From positions 1-19,728 of the forward strand of contig CALVZZ010000075.1 in assembly GCA_944372715.1 (NCBI GenBank): a DNA stretch of 19,728 bases, written 5' to 3'. A program made the translations under genes and the position numbers. The notes below the pieces were generated by a model. That model was not told where the DNA came from, ran no database searches, and saw nothing but the letters and a program-made list of their open reading frames with translations. This DNA is from an uncultured Clostridia bacterium (GTDB lineage Bacteria; Bacillota; Clostridia; Christensenellales; UBA1242). Below are positions 15,541 to 19,728 of this stretch, one piece after another. The first letter of the stretch is position 1. Every line of letters starts with the position of its first letter.

Positions 15541-15873
15541 TTATTTATTTTTACTTTTTGAATTGTCATTTTTTAAATATGTTATACAGTAAGGACAATT
15601 TTTAATATCATTAATTGTAATTCCATTTGCTTCACATTTTTGGCATTGATTAAAAAGACAATCTGCATTGCAAATAATGTCTTTTGGTTTGCTTTCTCTC
15701 TGTGGAGCGTAATCTGGAGCTTTTTCAAAAATTAACCTCGAAGAGTCTATTGGTTCTTTGTTAGATTTAACAAATGTTGAACATAAAATTTTTTTACTAA
15801 TTTTTATTTCTTTTGCAGTGCAAGTGTATTTGTTGTTGTAAATACATTTTGTTTTTCTACATCTAATATCCAT
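15541..15873 (-). CDS. Cysteine-rich protein with two DUF1540-like domains
   Basis: 110 aa from the ATG at 15873 (MDIRCRKTKC); an in-frame start at 15909 would add a hydrophobic 12-residue extension and is less likely because DUF1540 domains start this way. The first domain has C5, C10, C18 and C31 (with CTAKEIKI and CSTF), the second C68, C72, C80 and C96 (with CEANGITI and CITY). DUF1540 proteins are found mainly in Firmicutes and are thought to bind metal; function is unknown. No Shine-Dalgarno is visible upstream. It is convergent with recD2 and divergent from rplI, and the short gap to rplI probably carries promoters for both. Confidence 0.8.
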   Translation of the reverse strand: MDIRCRKTKCIYNNKYTCTAKEIKISKKILCSTFVKSNKEPIDSSRLIFEKAPDYAPQRESKPKDIICNADCLFNQCQKCEANGITINDIKNCPYCITYLKNDNSKSKNK

Positions 15874-15921
15874 AATAAAATTTTTGACAAAAATAAAAAA
15901 ATTAATCATTTTGCATATCTT

Positions 15922-15950
15922 TTGACAAATATATGTTTTACTGCTATACT
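15922..15950 (+). promoter_or_regulatory. rplI promoter
   Basis: TTGACA (15922-15927), 17-bp spacer, TATACT (15945-15950). The expected start near 15957 gives a short leader of about 10 nt that begins at the AGGAG Shine-Dalgarno (15957-15961) of rplI. Confidence 0.88.
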
Positions 15951-15966
15951 GAAAATAGGAGATGTT

Positions 15967-16407
15967 ATGAAGGTAATTTTAATTAAAGATGTTAAAGGAA
16001 CAGGAAAGAAGGGAGATATTGTTGAAGTTGCAGATGGCTATGGAAGAAATTTCTTGTTAAAAAACGGATATGCTAACTTGGCAAACAATGCAACAATTAA
16101 CGATAATAAAGGTCAAAAACAAGCAGAGAGTTATCATAAAGAACAAGAAAGGTTAAAGGCTGTAAATTTAAAAGAACAAATAGATGGTAAAACAATTGCA
16201 ATAAATGTAAAATGTGGAGAAAATGGGAAAATGTTTGGTGCTGTAACATCAAAAGAAGTATCTGAAGCTCTTGCAAAACTTGGGTATGATATACCAAAAC
16301 AAAAAATTGAGATGGATTCAATAAAAAATTTAGGAGATTTTACAGTTCCTGTTAAACTTTACACATCTGTTGTTGCAAAAATTAACCTAGTGATTATGCC
16401 AGAATAA
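15967..16407 (+). CDS. rplI: 50S ribosomal protein L9
   Basis: A large-subunit ribosomal protein of 146 aa, close to the usual 148. The N-terminal domain is textbook: MKVILIKDVKGTGKKGDIVE followed by VADGYGRNFLLKNGYA, then a long charged helix (about 50-75) and the C-terminal RNA-binding domain (GENGKMFGAVTSKEVSEAL). The start at 15967 is fixed by the conserved N-terminus and AGGAG 5 nt upstream; an in-frame codon at 15922 lies in the promoter. Here rplI is a single-gene unit with its own promoter and terminator, whereas many Firmicutes place it beside a DHH phosphodiesterase or dnaB/dnaC. Confidence 0.98.
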   Translation: MKVILIKDVKGTGKKGDIVEVADGYGRNFLLKNGYANLANNATINDNKGQKQAESYHKEQERLKAVNLKEQIDGKTIAINVKCGENGKMFGAVTSKEVSEALAKLGYDIPKQKIEMDSIKNLGDFTVPVKLYTSVVAKINLVIMPE

Positions 16408-16438
16408 AAAAGATAAGCAAAATGCTTATCTTTTTTTA
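16406..16438. terminator. Bidirectional terminator between rplI and spo0A
   Basis: Perfect 14-bp stem (16406-16419 with 16423-16436) and a 3-nt AAA loop; core GATAAGCA / TGCTTATC. The flanking A and T runs give U-tracts on both strands. Both stop codons overlap the hairpin. Confidence 0.92.
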
Positions 16439-17227
16439 ACCACCCAATCCTTCCATTAACATTTTGTCTGCAACAAGAGCGATAAATTCACCATTTGTTG
16501 GCTTCTCGTTTTGATTGTAAACTTTAAGTCCAAAAAGAGAGTTTATATTTTCAATTTTGCCTCTGTTCCAAGCAACTTCTATAGCGTGACGAATTGCTCT
16601 TTCAACTTTGCTTGCGCTAGTTTCAAACTTTTCTGCTATACTTGGGTATAATCTTTTTGTTATTGAGTTTATAATGTCAGGAGTATCTATTGCCATCTTT
16701 ATTGCTTCTCTTAAAAATTGATAGCCTTTTATGTGTGCAGGAATTCCAACGGTTATAAATACATTAGAAATTTTTTCTTCAACAATTTTTGTTCTCATTG
16801 TTTTAAAATCTTTTTGTAAAACTTTTTCTTGATTGTTTACTTTAAGTCCTAAAATATCAACAATTCTATTTTCTAAGTTTTGCATTTCATAGGGTTTAAT
16901 CATAAAATAAGAAGCTCCCAATGATAATGCTTTGTTTATAAATCCCTCGTGAGAAAGAGAAGATGTTACAATAATCTTTGGCATTTTGCTTCCAAGTTTT
17001 TCCTTTAAGGATTCAAGCAAAACAAAACCATCTGTTCCAGAAAGGACAATGTCTGTAATAAGAATATCAACTAAGGAGTTTTCAATTTTAGATAAAGCTT
17101 CTTTACCATCTTTGCTTGTTCCCACAATTTCATATTGATCAGATTTTTTAAAATGGTCAACAATTTCCAAAGTTGTTTCATCTGAGTTGTCTGCTATAAA
17201 AATTTTAATTTTTTCGTTTTCGTTCAT
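16436..17227 (-). CDS. spo0A: Spo0A, sporulation transcription factor (response regulator)
   Basis: 263 aa. An N-terminal receiver domain (about 6-125) has the phospho-acceptor D59 (ILITDI), T88 and K111 (MIKPYE). The Spo0A-specific C-terminal DNA-binding domain (about 147-263) is unmistakable: VGIPAHIKGYQFLREAI, SITKRLYPSIAEKF, the recognition segment TSASKVERAIRHAIEVAWNRG (203-223) and KPTNGEFIALVADK. It activates and represses genes at entry into sporulation by binding 0A boxes. The usual second acidic residue of the receiver is changed: ADD in Bacillus is ADN here (D13, N14), and the MP after the acceptor is LS. It stands alone rather than after spoIVB. Strong GGAGG Shine-Dalgarno. Confidence 0.97.
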   Translation of the reverse strand: MNENEKIKIFIADNSDETTLEIVDHFKKSDQYEIVGTSKDGKEALSKIENSLVDILITDIVLSGTDGFVLLESLKEKLGSKMPKIIVTSSLSHEGFINKALSLGASYFMIKPYEMQNLENRIVDILGLKVNNQEKVLQKDFKTMRTKIVEEKISNVFITVGIPAHIKGYQFLREAIKMAIDTPDIINSITKRLYPSIAEKFETSASKVERAIRHAIEVAWNRGKIENINSLFGLKVYNQNEKPTNGEFIALVADKMLMEGLGG

Positions 17228-17341
17228 ATTTCCTCCAAAAAACTTTTATTTGTTACAAGCTCATACTAACATAACAAAAATAAAAACCAATATGAAAAAT
17301 TTTTTGTTTTTTGCCATAATTATGTAAAATAAAAAACTTTT

Positions 17342-17348
17342 TGACGAA
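17342..17348 (+). promoter_or_regulatory. Possible 0A box upstream of spo0A
   Basis: TGACGAA matches the 0A-box consensus TGNCGAA. It is about 115 bp upstream of the spo0A ATG, a position compatible with autoregulation. A single seven-base match is weak evidence. Confidence 0.35.
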
Positions 17349-17445
17349 AAATGAAGAATGTATTTTCAAAAGTAAACAAATATAAATAAATTGCGTCATA
17401 AATTTAAAAATATTTTTAATTTTTATCAAAAAATGATTACATAAT

Positions 17446-17474
17446 AAAAAAAGCACCAAAATTTTTTGGTGCTT
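17446..17474 (-). terminator. Rubrerythrin terminator
   Basis: Stem AAGCACCAAA (17451-17460) / TTTGGTGCTT (17465-17474) followed on the minus strand by seven T residues (complement of A run 17446-17452), just past the rubrerythrin stop. Confidence 0.88.
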
Positions 17475-17489
17475 AAAATTTAATATAGT

Positions 17490-18023
17490 TTATTTTTTTA
17501 CAACTTCAAAGTAAGCTTGTGGATGATCGCAAACAGGGCAAACTTTTGGAGCTTCTTTTCCAATGTGAATGTGTCCACAATTTCTGCATCGCCACATAAC
17601 AACTTCTTGTTTTTGGAATGCTGTGTTTGTTTTAAGCATTTCAGCAAGTGCCAAATATCTTTCTTCGTGAATTTTTTCTATTTGAGCAACTCCTCTAAAC
17701 TGTTGAGCAATTCTTGTAAAGCCTTCTCTTTCTGCTTCATTTGCCATTCTTTCATACATTTCTGTCCATTCGCCGTGCTCACCAGCTGCTGCATCTATCA
17801 AATTTGATAATGTGTCTTTAATTGCTCCACCTTGAAGATACTTAAACCAAATTTTAGCGTGTTCTTTTTCGTTGTTTGCTGTTTCTTCAAAAATGCTAGC
17901 AATTTCTTCAAATCCATCTTTTTTTGCTTTTGAAGCATAGTAAGTATATTTATTTCTTGCTTGACTTTCTCCAGCAAAAGCTTCCATTAAATTTTTTTCT
18001 GTGTTACTTCCTTTTAATTCCAT
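17490..18023 (-). CDS. Rubrerythrin
   Basis: A non-haem di-iron peroxidase used by anaerobes to remove hydrogen peroxide. 177 aa. The ferritin-like domain (about 1-135) carries paired helix motifs with iron-ligand glutamates (AFAGESQARNKYTYYA, IFEETANNEKEHAK, AAAGEHGEWTEMYERMA, AQIEKIHEERY). The C-terminal rubredoxin-like domain (about 140-177) has CRNCGHIHIGKEAPKVCPVC and ends HPQAYFEVVKK. The full domain set indicates a classical form. AAAGGAG lies 6 nt before the ATG. It is transcribed divergently from the 251-aa gene; no clear PerR site was seen. Confidence 0.98.
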   Translation of the reverse strand: MELKGSNTEKNLMEAFAGESQARNKYTYYASKAKKDGFEEIASIFEETANNEKEHAKIWFKYLQGGAIKDTLSNLIDAAAGEHGEWTEMYERMANEAEREGFTRIAQQFRGVAQIEKIHEERYLALAEMLKTNTAFQKQEVVMWRCRNCGHIHIGKEAPKVCPVCDHPQAYFEVVKK

Positions 18024-18048
18024 AAAAATCTCCTTTTTTACACAATGT

Positions 18049-18077
18049 ATTTTATAATAAAACTAAAAATTAAGCAA
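18049..18077 (-). promoter_or_regulatory. Probable rubrerythrin promoter
   Basis: Minus strand TTGCTT (18072-18077), 17-bp spacer, TAAAAT (18049-18054). A TATAAA overlaps the -10 region and could serve instead. It leaves a leader containing AAAGGAG. Confidence 0.6.
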
Positions 18078-18087
18078 CTTTTTTTAA

Positions 18088-18116
18088 TTGACTAAATTAT
18101 TATCTTTTGATAAAAT
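18088..18116 (+). promoter_or_regulatory. Promoter of the 251-aa gene, leaderless arrangement
   Basis: TTGACT (18088-18093), 17-bp spacer, TAAAAT (18111-18116), with the ATG 6 nt later at 18123 and no Shine-Dalgarno. Confidence 0.75.
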
Positions 18117-18122
18117 TTTTAT

Positions 18123-18878
18123 ATGGAAGCAATGGAAACTCTAAAAACACAGGAAGATATAAAATCCTTTGATGTTTTTAACGCACTCAATTTAATAAAT
18201 GAGAACTTGGGGAAAGCATATAAAGAAAAGGGATACAATCCACTTGGCGATGAATTCTTGTTAGATAGTGAATATGTTCAAAATTTATTAGAAAAAGCAA
18301 AAAAAAGAAAGAGCTTAGATGTTGAACCTTTTTTGGAAAATGGAAACAAGGTTGTTTCTTCATATTTCAAACAAGCTGTCGAAAACGCAGAAGCTTTGAA
18401 ACTTGATATTTTAACAGAACTTGAAAATGCAGATGAATTGATGAAAGATAGGCTTTTGGAAATTGTTTTATATTTGAATAACAGAATAGAACTATTAAAT
18501 CAGGCAATTGAAAACTTAAAATTTCCAGAAGCAAACAGTTTGAAATTATATGAAGATATATATAATATTGATAGCATTTATGGGGAAATTTTAAAAGAAA
18601 GTTATTTTAAAAATTTTAATAGAATTGTCGCAATTGAAAACTTCTTAAGTACTTGCAGGTTAAGAATTAAGTTTGAACAGTTTAAACAAGAGCAAATAAA
18701 AGAGCAAGAGAGAATTGCAAGGCAAAAGGTTGACGAAGTTGGGAAAAAGATTGATAAAGAATTAAAACAAAAACTCAAAGATGTTAAAGAAAAAGAAGAA
18801 ATACAAGAAAGAAATACACAGGTTAAAAAATATTCTTCAAGACAAATAAAATCAAACAATTCAGAATTGAATCAATAA
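18123..18878 (+). CDS. Unrecognised coiled-coil protein, 251 aa
   Basis: A soluble, highly charged protein with no signal peptide or transmembrane segment. Residues about 15-175 look all-helical (for example LEIVLYLNNRIELLNQAIENL); residues about 180-232 are a long Lys/Glu/Gln-rich coiled coil (FEQFKQEQIKEQERIARQK); the tail is polar and basic (KKYSSRQIKSNNSELNQ). I recognise no family or catalytic motif. An ATG at 18132 (METLKTQ) is an alternative start, but the 18123 ATG sits at the predicted transcription start. The gene is divergent from rubrerythrin and lacks a clear terminator on its own strand; codon use matches its neighbours. Confidence 0.85.
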   Translation: MEAMETLKTQEDIKSFDVFNALNLINENLGKAYKEKGYNPLGDEFLLDSEYVQNLLEKAKKRKSLDVEPFLENGNKVVSSYFKQAVENAEALKLDILTELENADELMKDRLLEIVLYLNNRIELLNQAIENLKFPEANSLKLYEDIYNIDSIYGEILKESYFKNFNRIVAIENFLSTCRLRIKFEQFKQEQIKEQERIARQKVDEVGKKIDKELKQKLKDVKEKEEIQERNTQVKKYSSRQIKSNNSELNQ

Positions 18879-18912
18879 ACATAAATTAAGAAAAATAACA
18901 ATTAAGGGCAGT

Positions 18913-18940
18913 AAAAAAGCGAACATTCAATGTTCGCTTT
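18913..18940 (-). terminator. Terminator of the zinc-ribbon membrane protein gene
   Basis: Stem AAAGCGAACA (18916-18925) / TGTTCGCTTT (18931-18940). On the minus strand it is followed by a run of T (complement of A run 18913-18918). On the + strand the T run is short and interrupted, so it is a weaker stop for the 251-aa gene. Confidence 0.85.
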
Positions 18941-18956
18941 AAAATGCTCTTTTTTA

Positions 18957-19544
18957 TTATTGTTTTTGTCCACAGTTAGGACAGAATTTATCATTGTTTT
19001 CAAGTTTTGTTCCACAAGCTGTGCAGAATTTATCTTGTGTAATTGCATTCCCACAATTTGAACAGAATTTTGCAGTGCTTTCATTTTTATTGCCACAATT
19101 TTGACATACAACTTTTCCAGCATTGACACCCTTATTAGAAGATGATTTGCCTTTTGCAATTCCTTCAGAAACGGATTCTGAAATTTCCTTTACAACATTG
19201 TTAGTTGTTGGCGCTAAGTATTCTGCTGTATCTTTAATGACCGGAGCAATTGATGATGCTGTATAGGAACTAATTTCTCTTGCGTGTGCAAAAAAGGTTG
19301 TGTAAATGCCAACGGCAATGAGAACAAAACCAATAAATATTACAAAACTGCCACCTGCAAGCATTGCCATTTTTGAACCTGCTGTTGAAATTGAAGAACT
19401 ATTAAAATTTAAAAACCCAATAATAAATAAAACAATTCCAGCAATTAAAACAGGTATACCAATAGCTAAGCAAATTTTAGAAGACTTTTTTAATTTTCTT
19501 TTTATCTTTTGGTGATTTTCTTCATTTGCGTATTGACCATTCAT
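18957..19544 (-). CDS. Two-TM membrane protein with two C-terminal zinc ribbons
   Basis: 195 aa. A short basic cytoplasmic start (KIKRKLKK), two hydrophobic segments (about 22-46 and 60-84), a polar linker (about 88-145) that may be amphipathic helix, then two zinc-ribbon modules: C147/C150/C161/C164 (CQNC...CSNCG) and C174/C177/C188/C191 (CTACG...CPNCG). Such zinc-ribbon membrane proteins are common in Firmicutes and mostly uncharacterised; the ribbons should face the cytoplasm. It is a single-gene unit with a perfect promoter and GAGGTG Shine-Dalgarno before the ATG. Function unknown. Confidence 0.88.
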   Translation of the reverse strand: MNGQYANEENHQKIKRKLKKSSKICLAIGIPVLIAGIVLFIIGFLNFNSSSISTAGSKMAMLAGGSFVIFIGFVLIAVGIYTTFFAHAREISSYTASSIAPVIKDTAEYLAPTTNNVVKEISESVSEGIAKGKSSSNKGVNAGKVVCQNCGNKNESTAKFCSNCGNAITQDKFCTACGTKLENNDKFCPNCGQKQ

Positions 19545-19565
19545 AAAACACCTCTATCTTCGATG

Positions 19566-19594
19566 ATTATATTAAATGTTCATTTTTTTGTCAA
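19566..19594 (-). promoter_or_regulatory. Promoter of the zinc-ribbon membrane protein gene
   Basis: Minus strand TTGACA (19589-19594), 17-bp spacer, TATAAT (19566-19571), both perfect. Beyond it, up to the window end, the sequence is AT-rich and no further gene was seen. Confidence 0.92.
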
Positions 19595-19728
19595 TTATAT
19601 TCTCTTATACAAATTACAGATATATTTTTATTTTTCTTTATTTTTTTTATTATTTTTTTCAATTTTGTGTAATTTAATTTCCTTAAATATTATTGTTATT
19701 AATTTTTAAACAGATATGAATGTAACTT

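Larger units (their letters stand above)
17228..17489. other. AT-rich spo0A upstream region
   Basis: 262 bp between the rubrerythrin 3' end and the spo0A start, with the GGAGG Shine-Dalgarno at its right-to-left end, a 0A-box match at 17342-17348 and the rubrerythrin terminator at 17446-17474. No strong consensus promoter was found, only weak TAGTAT/TATGTT-type -10 candidates on the minus strand. An alternative sigma factor is possible. Confidence 0.6.

Noticed and set aside
18377..18737. Two further 0A-box matches (TGTCGAA at 18377-18383, TGACGAA at 18731-18737)
   Set aside because: Both lie within the coding sequence of the 251-aa gene, away from any promoter, and are probably chance matches.
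19509..19709. 66-codon + strand frame at the window's right end
   Set aside because: It overlaps the perfect minus-strand promoter and start of the zinc-ribbon membrane protein gene; its product is a Phe/Leu/Ile string and it has no ribosome-binding site.

Overview
The window is an AT-rich, low-GC stretch of a Firmicutes chromosome, most likely from an uncultured or poorly characterised member of the Clostridia. The indications are a Spo0A master regulator, a DUF1540 cysteine-rich protein, a rubrerythrin typical of anaerobes, very AT-biased codons and many consensus sigma-A-like promoters (TTGACA-N17-TATAAT). The exact taxon cannot be read from the sequence.

Positions 1-7512 hold an origin-proximal housekeeping block on the + strand. 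The tail of rpmH is followed by rnpA, yidD, yidC and jag, closed by a terminator at 2492-2522. A second operon, mnmE-mnmG-rsmG-recF, starts at its own promoter, with the mnmE ATG placed almost at the predicted transcription start. Together these genes cover RNase P, membrane protein insertion, tRNA wobble uridine modification, 16S rRNA methylation and recombination repair. A bidirectional terminator then separates recF from a convergent uppP (undecaprenyl-pyrophosphate phosphatase).

Positions 8309-8851 have no annotated-size gene. They hold an extremely AT-rich stretch, a Spo0A-box match, a possible 58-codon gene, three perfect DnaA boxes (two forming a 13-bp palindrome) and the rpmE promoter. 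Next to rpmH/rnpA/recF, this is a good candidate replication-origin element or a DnaA-controlled promoter.

Positions 9091-13169 (- strand) hold a compact operon read from 13169 downwards: a calcineurin-like metallophosphoesterase, a 403-aa protein I do not recognise, an 84-aa zinc-ribbon protein, and a RelA/SpoT-like protein with an intact HD hydrolase site, a strongly eroded synthetase region and a terminal TGS domain. The tight junctions suggest co-function, and this is the least explained unit in the window.

Positions 13319-19728 hold single genes: recD2 helicase, a double-DUF1540 protein, rplI, spo0A, rubrerythrin, an unrecognised coiled-coil protein and a two-TM double zinc-ribbon protein, mostly separated by clear terminators and promoters. 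Several transcription units (mnmE, recD2, the 251-aa gene, perhaps uppP) lack a Shine-Dalgarno sequence and have the -10 element 6-7 nt before the ATG, which points to leaderless mRNAs; most other genes have good Shine-Dalgarno sites. No rRNA, tRNA, CRISPR array, insertion sequence or integrase was seen.
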